From Variovorax paradoxus (lineage in GTDB: Bacteria; Pseudomonadota; Gammaproteobacteria; Burkholderiales; Burkholderiaceae_C), in the NCBI RefSeq assembly GCF_018614875.1, contig NZ_JAGGNW010000014.1:186001-250000 (forward strand): 64,000 nt of DNA, read 5' to 3'. The notes under the pieces are model-generated. The model had not been told where the DNA came from and searched no databases. It saw only the letters and a program-made list of their open reading frames with translations. A program made the translations under genes and the position numbers. Of the stretch, positions 56,787 through 64,000 are shown piece after piece. Position 1 is the stretch's first letter. Each line of letters opens with the position of its first letter.

Positions 56787-57278
56787 TCAGCACGTGGCGC
56801 TCTTGGTGAGCCAGCAGGTCGTGGCTACGGCGGCGCCCTTGAACTTCGTCGTACTGCGCACGCCGGTTTCGTTGATCGTGTACACATGTCCGGTGACGGA
56901 GCCGCTGATTCCGGTCGCCGTGATGGTGTAGGCCTGGAAGTTGGCGCCGCTTGCCACGCAGCTGAACGAAAAGTGCGTTCCGTCCACCGGGAACGTGTTC
57001 CAACTGGCAGCCGTCGCATCGGACGCACATTTGTTGGCGGCGGTTCCGTAGTTCCGGTTGTCCTGGAAGTACTGCTCCATTTTCGAGCGGTAGTCGGACA
57101 GGCGATTGAAGGCCTCCGGCAACTGGCCGCGGCGCACATAGTCGTTGTACGAGGGCACCGCGATCGAGGCCAGGATGGCAACGACCGCCACCGTGATCAT
57201 CACCTCGATCAGCGTAAAGCCGGATGAACCGCGCCGTGCTAGGAGAGCGCGACGCAGATAGCTTGCTTGTTTCTTCAA
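56787..57278 (-). CDS. pilE: Minor pilin PilE-type, probable TTG start
   Basis: Minor pilin of 163 residues, first in the operon. The helix is GFTLIEVMITVAVVAILASI, cleaved after the Gly of GSSG. Cysteines at KCASDA, FSCVAS, TTCWL and the C-terminal TC suggest two disulfides. No ATG gives a normal leader; the TTG at 57278 with AAAGGTG just upstream yields a basic 20-residue leader (KKQASYLRRALLARRG). It is divergent from the PglL-type ligase, with a 157-bp gap holding an inverted repeat. Confidence 0.83.
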   Translation of the reverse strand: MKKQASYLRRALLARRGSSGFTLIEVMITVAVVAILASIAVPSYNDYVRRGQLPEAFNRLSDYRSKMEQYFQDNRNYGTAANKCASDATAASWNTFPVDGTHFSFSCVASGANFQAYTITATGISGSVTGHVYTINETGVRSTTKFKGAAVATTCWLTKSATC

Positions 57279-57333
57279 GAGACACCTTTCGGACCGATTC
57301 CGGGCCTTCCGCCAGAGGGCGGGCAACAATTGC

Positions 57334-57355
57334 AGACAGTTGTCAAAGAATGTCT
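57334..57355. promoter_or_regulatory. Inverted repeat between pilE and the ligase gene
   Basis: Arms AGACA (57334-57338) and TGTCT (57351-57355) with an inner TTGTCA that resembles the palindrome before pilA. It may be an operator for the minor pilin operon; on the minus strand it holds TTGACA, but no matching -10 is seen. Confidence 0.3.
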
Positions 57356-57435
57356 CTAATTGTGTTTTTCTGCAAAACCGCTCGTCTCCCGTCCGCAGCC
57401 ATTCGTCGGCCCGCCCGGTCGGCACAATCGGCGGC

Positions 57436-59154
57436 ATGACTTCTCGCGCAGCGCCTGTTGAGGCCGCCGCTCTCTCACCGAAAGCTGTCGGCGCCGTGCG
57501 TGCCGGGCTGGTCGCGTTTCCGTTTCTTTGCCCGCTCGTGGCCGGGCCTTCGGTTCAGGCGTGGCAGTTGCTCGCCACCTGGATCTGTCTGGCCGCGATG
57601 CTGCTGGCCATTCCTCCCGCCATGCCCGCGCGCGGCATCTGGGCCTGGCTGGGCGCTGGAATGGCGGCGATCGTGCTTTCTTCTTCCTCCGCGCACGCCA
57701 CGGCCGCTTCATGGCTGCCCGCCGTGGTGGTGCTGGCTGCCATGGCGGCTGCGGCCTGCGTGGGAGCGGGCATGGCGCGCGGCGGGCCGGCCATGTCGGG
57801 GGCGTTGGCCGTGGGCGTGCTGGCGGCCGGCCTCGTCAGCGCGGTGCTTGGCCTGCTCCAGTACTACGGCCTGGCCGAGCCGCTGGTACCCTGGACCACC
57901 ACGCCCGCGCTGGGCCAGGCGTACGGCAACCTGCGCCAGCGCAACCAGTTCGCCACGCTGATCAGCATGGCGCTGGTGGCTGCCCTCTGGATCTACTCCG
58001 CGCAGCCGTCATCGGTGCGCCTGCGGCGCTGGCTGGTGGCGGCCGCGTTGCTGCTGCTGGTGGCCGCGGCGGCGTCCACGTCGCGCACCGGGCTGCTTCA
58101 GCTGCTGTCGATCGTGGGCGTTGCGGCGCTGATTGCGCGGCGGGAGCGGCGCGGCGTGCCCTTGTCGTCTTCCGAACGCGGCGGCACGGCCTTCAGCCTG
58201 CCGCCGCCGCTGGTGCTGCTGGCCATGGTTCCGGTCTATTTCGCCATCGCCTGGGTGCTGCCGCAGCTCGCGGCCGGCGAGGTCGAGGGCATGATGCGCC
58301 GGCTGCAGGAGGGCGCGCCGGGCGACCACACGCGGATGATTCTCTGGCGCAACGTGCTCACGCTCATTGCCGAGCATCCGTTCGCGGGGTGGGGCTGGGG
58401 CGAGCTGGGCTTCGCGCACTACAGCACGCTTTACGAGGGGCCGCGCTTTCCCGAGATCCTCGACAACGCGCACAACCTGCCGCTGCACCTGGCGGTGGAA
58501 ATGGGCATGCCGGTGTCGGTGCTGATCTGCGGTGGCTTCCTCTGGATGGTGATGGCGGCCAAGCCCTGGCGCGAGCGCGATTCGGCGCGGCTGATGGCGT
58601 GGGGCATGCTGGGCGCCATCGCGCTGCACAGCCTGCTCGAATATCCGCTCTGGTACGGGCCGTTTCAGCTGGCGTTCGGGCTGTGCCTGGGAATGCTGTG
58701 GCCGGCGCGGCGTGCCGGAATGGCTTCGTGGCGGCCGCCGCCGCTCTTGCCTTCTGTTGCAGCCGCGGTGCTGATGGTGGTGGCCGGCTATGCCGCCTGG
58801 GACTACATCCGCATCAGCCAGATCTACCTGCCGCGCGATGAACGCTTGCCGGCCTATGAAGACGACACGCTGGCCAAGGCCCGGAAATCGTGGCTCTTCG
58901 CAAGGCAGGTCGACTTTGCGGAACTGACGCTCACGCCAGTCACCCCGGCCAACGCTGCCGCGATGCATTCGCTGGCGGAGCGCACGCTGCATTTCTCGCC
59001 CGAGCCGCGCGTGATCGTCAAGCTGATCGAGAGCGCCGAACTGATGGGGCGGGGCCAGGAGGCCCGCGATCAGGCGGAGCGGTTCCGCATCGCCTTTCCG
59101 GCTGAATACGAGCGCTGGCTGAAGGGGCAGCCCGTGGACGGGCAAGCGCCCTAG
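57436..59154 (+). CDS. O-antigen-ligase/PglL-family membrane protein, probable pilin O-glycosylation ligase
   Basis: Inner-membrane protein of 572 residues with about eleven helices. The signature [20 protein letters not shown] resembles the glycan/pilin-contact loop of PglL enzymes, and a large periplasmic loop contains [20 protein letters not shown] and [20 protein letters not shown] (the ligase catalytic region with His). The C-terminal about 100 residues are soluble and resemble the extra domain of PglL. Placement beside the pilin genes supports pilin glycosylation over O-antigen ligation. No glycan synthesis genes are nearby. It overlaps the convergent moaC by four bases. Confidence 0.82.
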   Translation: MTSRAAPVEAAALSPKAVGAVRAGLVAFPFLCPLVAGPSVQAWQLLATWICLAAMLLAIPPAMPARGIWAWLGAGMAAIVLSSSSAHATAASWLPAVVVLAAMAAAACVGAGMARGGPAMSGALAVGVLAAGLVSAVLGLLQYYGLAEPLVPWTTTPALGQAYGNLRQRNQFATLISMALVAALWIYSAQPSSVRLRRWLVAAALLLLVAAAASTSRTGLLQLLSIVGVAALIARRERRGVPLSSSERGGTAFSLPPPLVLLAMVPVYFAIAWVLPQLAAGEVEGMMRRLQEGAPGDHTRMILWRNVLTLIAEHPFAGWGWGELGFAHYSTLYEGPRFPEILDNAHNLPLHLAVEMGMPVSVLICGGFLWMVMAAKPWRERDSARLMAWGMLGAIALHSLLEYPLWYGPFQLAFGLCLGMLWPARRAGMASWRPPPLLPSVAAAVLMVVAGYAAWDYIRISQIYLPRDERLPAYEDDTLAKARKSWLFARQVDFAELTLTPVTPANAAAMHSLAERTLHFSPEPRVIVKLIESAELMGRGQEARDQAERFRIAFPAEYERWLKGQPVDGQAP

Positions 59155-59642
59155 CCTTGAGGGGCCGCCACGTAGCTCCCCGACTTGCCGCCATGCTTCT
59201 CCAGCACATGCACGTCGGTGATGCGCATCCCGCGGTCCACCGCCTTGCACATGTCGTAGATGGTGAGCAGCGCCACCTGCACGGCGGTGAGTGCTTCCAT
59301 CTCGACGCCGGTCGGCCCCACCGTTTCGACTGTGGCGGTGCACACCACCTGCGGCGCACTGCCCTCGGCGGCCAGCGCAAACGCCAGCGCCACGCGCGTG
59401 AGCGCCAGCGGGTGGCACAGCGGGATCAGGTCGCTGGTTTTCTTGGCCGCCTGGATGCCCGCGATGCGGGCGATGCCGAGCACGTCGCCCTTCTTGGCGG
59501 TACCCGATTCGATCAGCGCCAGCGTCGCGGGCTGCATCTCGATGCGGCCGGTGGCCACCGCCACGCGATGGGTGGCGGGCTTGGCGGCGACGTCGACCAT
59601 GTGGGCTTGGCCCTGCGCGTCGAAATGGGTGAGGGAACTCAT
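59151..59642 (-). CDS. moaC: Cyclic pyranopterin monophosphate synthase MoaC
   Basis: Molybdenum cofactor enzyme of 163 residues that converts the MoaA product to cPMP. Motifs are [36 protein letters not shown] (conserved Lys, His) and [18 protein letters not shown] (catalytic Asp/Lys region). The ATG at 59642 gives the normal length. No other moa genes are adjacent, which is usual in this group. It is divergent from the protease gene at 59697. Confidence 0.95.
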   Translation of the reverse strand: MSSLTHFDAQGQAHMVDVAAKPATHRVAVATGRIEMQPATLALIESGTAKKGDVLGIARIAGIQAAKKTSDLIPLCHPLALTRVALAFALAAEGSAPQVVCTATVETVGPTGVEMEALTAVQVALLTIYDMCKAVDRGMRITDVHVLEKHGGKSGSYVAAPQG

Positions 59643-59696
59643 GTGTGAACGTTCGGTATGGAGGTGCATCATACGAGCCCGAGCCATGGACGAGGA

Positions 59697-61262
59697 ATGC
59701 CGCGCTTGACTCCTTTTGCCACCAAAAAAAGTTCTGCCGCGCCCGCTTTGCGGTCGCTGTGCGCTGCCGTTTTGATAGCGTGCCAGGTTCTGCTGCCGGT
59801 TCCGGCCCGCGCGCAGCTGCAGGTGCTGCCCGGGTTGGGAGACGGCGGCGAAATGACGGCCAGCGCCGAGCGCCAACTGGGCGACCAGATTGCGCGCGAG
59901 CTCTACCGCGACACCGACTACGTCGACGACCCGGTGGTCGCCGCCTACGTGCAGGACATCTGGCAGCGCCTGCTGGCCGCCGCTCGCCAGCGCGGCGAGC
60001 TCACGCCCGAGCTCGACGAGCGCTTTGCCTGGACCATCCTGCTGGGGCGCGACCGCAACATCAATGCCTTTGCGCTGCCGGGCGGCTACCTGGGCCTGAA
60101 CATGGGCCTGATTGCCACGGTGGGCAGCCGCGACGAGCTGGCCACGGTGCTCGGGCACGAGCTGTCGCACGTCACGCAGCGCCACATCTCGCGCATCATG
60201 AACCGGCAGGGCAAGCAGATGCCGCTGATGCTGGCCGGCCTGATCCTCGGCATGATCGCGGCCAGCAAGAGCCGCAACGCCGATGCGGGCCAGGCCGTGA
60301 TGATGGGCAGCCAGGCGCTCTTCATGCAGAACCAGCTCAGCTTCTCGCGCGACATGGAGCGCGAGGCCGACCGCGTCGGCTTCGGCGTGATGACGCAAGC
60401 GGGCTTTGCGCCGCAGGGCGCGGCCGCCATGTTCGAAAAGCTGCAGTACGCCTCGCGCCTCAACGACAACGGTTCCTACCCCTACCTGCGCAGCCATCCG
60501 CTCACTTCCGAGCGCATTTCGGACATGCAGGGGCGCTTCCAGTTCCGCATCGACGCCGCCCCGGCCATGCCGCTGGCCATGGACCACGCCATGATCGCCG
60601 CGCGCGCCCGCGTGCTCACGCGGCCGGGTGTCGACGTGCTGCGGCTCTGGGTCGATGCGGCCTCCAGCGGAGAGTTCGCCAGGAGCAGCGCGGCCCAGCA
60701 GGCCGGCACGCTCTACGCGGCCGCGCTGTCGGCCAAGGAGCTGCGCGACTTCCGCGCCGCTCGCGCGATGGTGGAGCGGCTGACGGCGCGCACCGCAGAA
60801 GACCCCTCGGCCGCCAAGCTGGCGCGCTGGCTCAATGCCGAGATCGAGCTTGCCGGAGGCGGCGCCGCCAAGGCTGCAGGCCTGCTCGATGCCAAGTCGA
60901 AGGAGCGGCCCGAGATGCTGCTCGCAGCCGATGCCGCCGTGGCCACGCGCCAGCCGGCGCCCATGGTGCCGGTGCTGCGCGACTGGGTGGCCACGAATCC
61001 GCGCGACGCCACCGCCTGGCGGGCCCTGGCCAACCTGTATGGCGCGCAGAACGATTCCGTGCGCGCGGTGCGGGCCGATGCGGAAGCCAACGTGGCCATC
61101 CTCGACTATCCCGCCGCCCGCGACCGCCTCAAGGCCGCGCAGGAGCTGATCCGCAAGCCGGGAGTGCCCGTCGACCACTACGAGGCGTCGATCATCGACA
61201 CCCGCGCGCGGGTCGTGGAGGGGCTGGTGAAGCGGCAGGCGGAGGAGCCGCCGCTGAAGTGA
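59697..61262 (+). CDS. Periplasmic M48-family metalloprotease with TPR-like tail (BepA-like)
   Basis: Exported zinc protease of 521 residues; a signal peptide ([20 protein letters not shown]) ends near residue 40. The active site HELSH is at residues 154-158 in [17 protein letters not shown], the third zinc ligand Glu lies in [13 protein letters not shown], and [17 protein letters not shown] is the family loop. The C-terminal 200 residues are helical and TPR-like. BepA relatives inspect and degrade misassembled outer-membrane proteins such as LptD. An AGGAA precedes the ATG. Confidence 0.9.
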   Translation: MPRLTPFATKKSSAAPALRSLCAAVLIACQVLLPVPARAQLQVLPGLGDGGEMTASAERQLGDQIARELYRDTDYVDDPVVAAYVQDIWQRLLAAARQRGELTPELDERFAWTILLGRDRNINAFALPGGYLGLNMGLIATVGSRDELATVLGHELSHVTQRHISRIMNRQGKQMPLMLAGLILGMIAASKSRNADAGQAVMMGSQALFMQNQLSFSRDMEREADRVGFGVMTQAGFAPQGAAAMFEKLQYASRLNDNGSYPYLRSHPLTSERISDMQGRFQFRIDAAPAMPLAMDHAMIAARARVLTRPGVDVLRLWVDAASSGEFARSSAAQQAGTLYAAALSAKELRDFRAARAMVERLTARTAEDPSAAKLARWLNAEIELAGGGAAKAAGLLDAKSKERPEMLLAADAAVATRQPAPMVPVLRDWVATNPRDATAWRALANLYGAQNDSVRAVRADAEANVAILDYPAARDRLKAAQELIRKPGVPVDHYEASIIDTRARVVEGLVKRQAEEPPLK

Positions 61263-61310
61263 GCGGGCGAGTGGGTGAGCGAGCAGCGAGCGCGCTGCCT
61301 GCCTGCCGGC

Positions 61311-61664
61311 TCAGCTTTTCGAGAGCAGTCCGCCCAGCGCGGCTTCGATGATCAGTCCCAGCAGCGAATAGATCAGCGAGCCGATCAGCGCCGCCACGAA
61401 GCCGCTCACGTGAAAACCGGAGAGCAGGCCGGATGCGGCCCAGAACAGCAGTGCGTTGATCACGAACAGGAACAGCCCCAGCGTGACGATGGTGACCGGC
61501 AGCGTCAGCACCACCAGCACCGGCCGGACGCTCATGTTGAGCAGGCCGATCACGGCTGCGGCAATCAGCGCGGAGCCGAAGCTGTTGACCTGGACGCCGC
61601 TGTAGAGATAGGCCACTGCCAGCAGCGCCACGGCGCTGAGCAGCCACTTGATGATGATGCGCAT
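61311..61664 (-). CDS. Phage-holin-family-4-like small membrane protein
   Basis: Membrane protein of 117 residues with four helices (for example MRIIIKWLLSAVALLAVAYL and LPVTIVTLGLFLFVINALLF). It matches the widespread 'phage holin family' membrane proteins (mycobacterial YvlD-like), which despite the name are chromosomal and mostly not lysis proteins. No phage gene is near. It follows a hairpin (61696-61731) on its strand. The function is unknown. Confidence 0.8.
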   Translation of the reverse strand: MRIIIKWLLSAVALLAVAYLYSGVQVNSFGSALIAAAVIGLLNMSVRPVLVVLTLPVTIVTLGLFLFVINALLFWAASGLLSGFHVSGFVAALIGSLIYSLLGLIIEAALGGLLSKS

Positions 61665-61695
61665 GCCGCAGGATACCGCAGCAGCCTCCAAAGGC

Positions 61696-61731
61696 AGCGA
61701 GCCCCGGCGCGTTGCCGCACCGGGGCTCGCT
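61696..61731 (-). terminator. Strong hairpin between two minus-strand genes
   Basis: Twelve-base perfect arms AGCGAGCCCCGG / CCGGGGCTCGCT (61696-61707 and 61720-61731) around a 12-base loop. It lies after the 61761 gene on the minus strand. Only a weak T-run follows (TGCCTTTGG), so it is either a weak terminator or a 3' mRNA-stabilising hairpin. Confidence 0.45.
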
Positions 61732-61750
61732 GGCAGGGCGGTTCGCCCTT

Positions 61751-61774
61751 ATTCGGCCAGCTATTCGGCCAGCT
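61751..61774. repeat. 12-bp direct repeat duplicating a C-terminus and stop codon
   Basis: ATTCGGCCAGCT occurs twice in tandem. On the minus strand this encodes Leu-Ala-Glu-stop twice in the same frame, first with TAG and then TAA, so reading through the first stop would add only three residues. Confidence 0.7.
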
Positions 61775-62225
61775 CGTTCGCCAGCACCAGCAGCGCGCCC
61801 ATGCCCATCACGGCGCCGGGAAAGGCCCAGCCCGACTGGCGCGGAGGCGTCTGGTCCAGCGTGACCGGCTCCAGGTCGACGCCGATCTTCGGGCGGCGCG
61901 CATCAACCACGTGCGTGGCCGAGTGCTCGCGCTTGAGCTGCTGCGTCAGTTCGGTCAGCGGGCCCTTGGCAAGCACCGGCGTCACCTGCCCGCCATTGCG
62001 CTCGAGCAGCGGCAGCAACTGCGCCTGTACCTTGCAGAACCACTTGGCGCGCCAGTTCTCGCGCGCGCTGTGGCTCACCCACTTGCTGATGCGGTGTGTC
62101 ATGCGCGGCGCGCAGGCCACGAGCACCCAATGGCGCGCCACGACGCTGTTCGCATCCGGAGCGAGCGCGGCGAACTGCTCGGCCGCATAGACAGCATCGT
62201 CGACGTAGAGAATGACCTTTTCCAT
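61761..62225 (-). CDS. Conserved hypothetical protein with C-terminal hydrophobic segment
   Basis: Protein of 154 residues. The N-terminal half (MEKVILYVDDAVYAAEQFAA, SVVARHWVLVACAPRMTHRI) has the alternating pattern of a nucleotide-binding or universal-stress-like alpha/beta fold, including a middle THVVDARRPKIGVDLEPV. The last 25 residues are hydrophobic (GWAFPGAVMGMGALLVLANE). A 12-bp tandem repeat at its 3' end (61751-61774) supplies two successive in-frame stops. It lies about 80 bp downstream of the TerC gene on the same strand and could share its riboswitch-controlled message. Confidence 0.7.
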   Translation of the reverse strand: MEKVILYVDDAVYAAEQFAALAPDANSVVARHWVLVACAPRMTHRISKWVSHSARENWRAKWFCKVQAQLLPLLERNGGQVTPVLAKGPLTELTQQLKREHSATHVVDARRPKIGVDLEPVTLDQTPPRQSGWAFPGAVMGMGALLVLANELAE

Positions 62226-62304
62226 GGGGTGTTCCTTCAGGTAGTCAGGGTGGCAGAGACCGGGCAATGGGGGAAGCGCGTTTTCACTGATCGCAAGCGG
62301 GCGC

Positions 62305-63051
62305 TCAGCTGGACGTTGCGGCCTCGGCCGGCTTGTGGCGGGCCTGGCGCACGGCCACCCACTTGCCGACGGCCAGCACCAGCAGCGCACCGGCAATGCC
62401 CGCGCCATACCTGATCACGTCGGTCTGCGGCAGCTTCGGCACCCAGGTCCAGGCCGCGGTGTTAGCCAGCGCGGGATCGGACACGGCCATGGTGCCGGCA
62501 ATCCAGCCCAGCAGCATGCCGCCGAGCGTGATGATGACCGGGAAGCGGTCCATCAGCTTGATGACCAGCTGGCTGCCCCAGACGATGATCGGAATGCTCA
62601 CCAGCAGGCCGAAGATCACCAGCGGCATCTGGTGGGCCTGGCCGGCGCCCTGTGCGGCGCCGGCAATGGCGATCACGTTGTCAACGCTCATCACCAGGTC
62701 GGCCACGATCACGGTCTTGACCGCGCCCCACAGCTTGTCGCTGCTCTGGATGTTGCCGTGCGCGTCGTCATGGTCGGGCGCCAGCAGCTTGATGCCGATC
62801 CACACCAGCAGCGCGGCCCCGACCAGCTTGAGGAACGGAATCGCCAGCAGCGTGAGCGCGAAGAAGATCAATATCACCCGCAGCACGATGGCGCCGGCCG
62901 TGCCCCACAGGATGCCCTTGGTGCGCTGCGCGGGCGGCAGCTTGCGGCAGGCCAGGGCGATGACGACGGCGTTGTCGCCGCCGAGCAGGATGTCGATCAT
63001 GATGATCTGACCGACCGCGACCCAGAATTCCGGGGTCATGAACTGTTCCAT
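62305..63051 (-). CDS. TerC-family integral membrane protein (2), manganese-riboswitch controlled
   Basis: Membrane protein of 248 residues with about seven helices. Both family motifs are present: DILLGGDNAVVIALACRKLP and ADLVMSVDNVIAIAGAAQGA. A yybP-ykoY riboswitch at 63222-63349 in its leader shows that expression rises with Mn2+, so the protein is most likely a manganese exporter of the Alx/TerC kind, or one that metalates secreted enzymes. It resembles the TerC protein at 42120 but is longer at the C-terminus. The start at 63051 is taken; an ATG four codons later is possible. Confidence 0.92.
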   Translation of the reverse strand: MEQFMTPEFWVAVGQIIMIDILLGGDNAVVIALACRKLPPAQRTKGILWGTAGAIVLRVILIFFALTLLAIPFLKLVGAALLVWIGIKLLAPDHDDAHGNIQSSDKLWGAVKTVIVADLVMSVDNVIAIAGAAQGAGQAHQMPLVIFGLLVSIPIIVWGSQLVIKLMDRFPVIITLGGMLLGWIAGTMAVSDPALANTAAWTWVPKLPQTDVIRYGAGIAGALLVLAVGKWVAVRQARHKPAEAATSS

Positions 63052-63221
63052 AGATTCCTCTTGTCTTCGCGTGGCCCGTCCATCCTGGGCTGGATGGCGG
63101 CGGTCCGGCGCATGCGTTGCATTTCGATCCATCCTGTGCGGGAATGGCCGAAGCGATGGCGAAGACCGGGCGATGACCGGGGATTCAGGAACGCTTCGAC
63201 CAAACCTGCGCAGGTTCAAAT

Positions 63222-63349
63222 CGAAGGTCTTGCTCGACAGCGCGCGCCCAAGGGCACGTGTTGTCCGACAGGCCGGAAGTGTTGTGCTTCGTATTGACGA
63301 CCTGTCGACCCCGCCGTGATGCACGGCGGTTGGGAGCTACTCCCCTTCG
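63222..63349 (-). promoter_or_regulatory. yybP-ykoY manganese riboswitch
   Basis: On the minus strand the aptamer opens with P1 strand CGAAGG (63344-63349) running into GGGGAGTAGC, the conserved first internal loop. Next come a hairpin (CCGCCGTG-CAT-CACGGCGG) and the second conserved block GGTCGTCAATACGA. It closes with GCAAGACC and the P1 partner CCTTCG (63222-63227). A following palindrome AACCTGCGCAGGTT (63203-63216) may belong to the expression platform. It sits about 170 nt before the TerC start. The rest of the 483-bp gap to 63534 is AT-richer and shows only a small CGCTA/TAGCG hairpin near 63450. Confidence 0.92.
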
Positions 63350-63534
63350 TGAGGGGAATTAGAGCATCGCGGCCCCTGTTCTGGCAACCTGAAAATTTTG
63401 TGGCTTCAAAAGGAATGCTCTCGAAAGCCTCATGAACAAAGGCTGTATCGCTATATGTTTTGTAGCGTATATAACCTTCGACTAACGCGGGACATTGCCG
63501 GACTATGATCGCCGCTCGCTGTTTCTCTCTCTTC

Positions 63535-63999
63535 ATGGCCGCCATTCACATCACCGACATCGAGGCCGCCATCAACCATTGGCGCGAGAGGAGTCCCTCG
63601 CCCGACGGCATCACGCTGGCGCCCGAACTGCGCGCGCTCGCCGAGGTCTACGCGCTCATGGTGTTCCACCACGAGGACGAGGTCGACGAGGCCGGTTTCC
63701 CCGCAAAGGCCTGGGCCGCCTGGCTCGGCTGGTACCACGGTACGCCCGACACCCCCTGCATCGCGATCTGCTCCACCAGCCAGGGCGACGACCAATGCAA
63801 GGGCTGTGGCCGCAGCTTCGACGAGGTGCAGCACTGGCCCGCCATGACGCCGGCCGAAAAGCGCGCGACCTGGCGCCGCATCACCATGGAAGACACGGCC
63901 TGGCGCTTCAACAAGTACGCCGAGCGTGCGCGCGAGGCCGCGCCGCCGCAATGGCCCGCCGATCCGGCCGAGCCCCTCGGCCCGGACGACACCCCCTGA
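63535..63999 (+). CDS. DUF3717 plus DUF1289 cysteine-rich protein
   Basis: Protein of 154 residues with two small domains. The first (about 3-55; HITDIEAAINHWRERSPSPD, LAEVYALMVFHHEDEVDE) matches DUF3717, seen mostly in Burkholderiales. The second (about 80-120) has the DUF1289 pattern TPCIAICSTSQGDDQCKGCG followed by WPAMTPAEKRATWRRI, with four cysteines likely binding zinc or an iron-sulfur cluster. The ATG at 63535 is preferred; one at 63505 would add ten residues. Its function is unknown. The stop lies one base before the window end. Confidence 0.8.
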   Translation: MAAIHITDIEAAINHWRERSPSPDGITLAPELRALAEVYALMVFHHEDEVDEAGFPAKAWAAWLGWYHGTPDTPCIAICSTSQGDDQCKGCGRSFDEVQHWPAMTPAEKRATWRRITMEDTAWRFNKYAERAREAAPPQWPADPAEPLGPDDTP

Positions 64000-64000
64000 C

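Noticed and set aside
61311..61664. Prophage remnant suggested by the 'phage holin' family name
   Set aside because: No integrase, structural or lysis genes nearby. This family is widespread as a plain chromosomal membrane protein.

Overview
The window is high-GC, densely coded bacterial chromosome. Gene content points to a betaproteobacterium of the order Burkholderiales, most like Comamonadaceae (Variovorax-type): several Bug-family periplasmic binding proteins, a second extended IF-1, recA-recX, a SWIB-tailed topoisomerase III and a Variovorax-style intergenic repeat. The genus is recognised from memory and was not tested. I see no rRNA, tRNA, CRISPR array, insertion sequence or prophage.

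Region 1 (1-18.8 kb) is a catabolic and transport island. It starts with the end of a dipeptide-type ABC transporter. Next come a 2-hydroxyacid dehydrogenase, an omega-aminotransferase, an EamA exporter, a GntR regulator and an acetylpolyamine-amidohydrolase-like deacetylase. A hydroxylysine-kinase-like phosphotransferase follows, paired with an aminotransferase-fold enzyme resembling the phospholyases of ethanolamine and hydroxylysine catabolism, then an M20 amidohydrolase and a Bug protein. After a large inverted repeat comes a trans-4-hydroxyproline operon: deaminase, orphan Liv-type binding protein, epimerase, three-subunit D-hydroxyproline dehydrogenase and GntR regulator. Hydroxylysine and hydroxyproline are both hallmark collagen residues, so the two blocks may serve one substrate.

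Region 2 (18.8-31.3 kb) is mixed: two small unknown proteins, dbpA, infA with its terminator, a sugar-phosphate isomerase-like protein, a glutamine-amidotransferase-like hydrolase, a small lipoprotein, an N-formylglutamate amidohydrolase with a Bug protein and divergent LysR regulator, another Bug gene, and topB. TopB carries a histone-H1-like Lys/Ala linker and a C-terminal SWIB domain.

Region 3 (31.3-44.3 kb) opens with a SET-domain protein that has a lysine-rich tail. It is divergent from topB, with a 35-bp alternating purine-pyrimidine tract between them. Then come birA, a TctDE-like two-component system, a MarR regulator, recA-recX behind a LexA box, argC, sucCD with a terminator, a TerC protein, and a PP2C phosphatase with an FHA protein.

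Region 4 (44.3-59.2 kb) joins cyclic-nucleotide signalling to type IV pili. A CHASE2 adenylate cyclase and a class II cyclic-nucleotide phosphodiesterase lie immediately upstream of pilA, which has a sigma-54 promoter. Three low-GC small membrane/lipoprotein genes separate pilA from an opposite-strand minor-pilin operon (pilE, fimT, pilV, pilW, pilX, pilY1, TonB-like). A PglL-type ligase is divergent from it.

Region 5 (59.2-64 kb) holds moaC, a periplasmic M48 protease, small membrane proteins, a second TerC gene preceded by a clear yybP-ykoY manganese riboswitch, and a DUF3717/DUF1289 protein.
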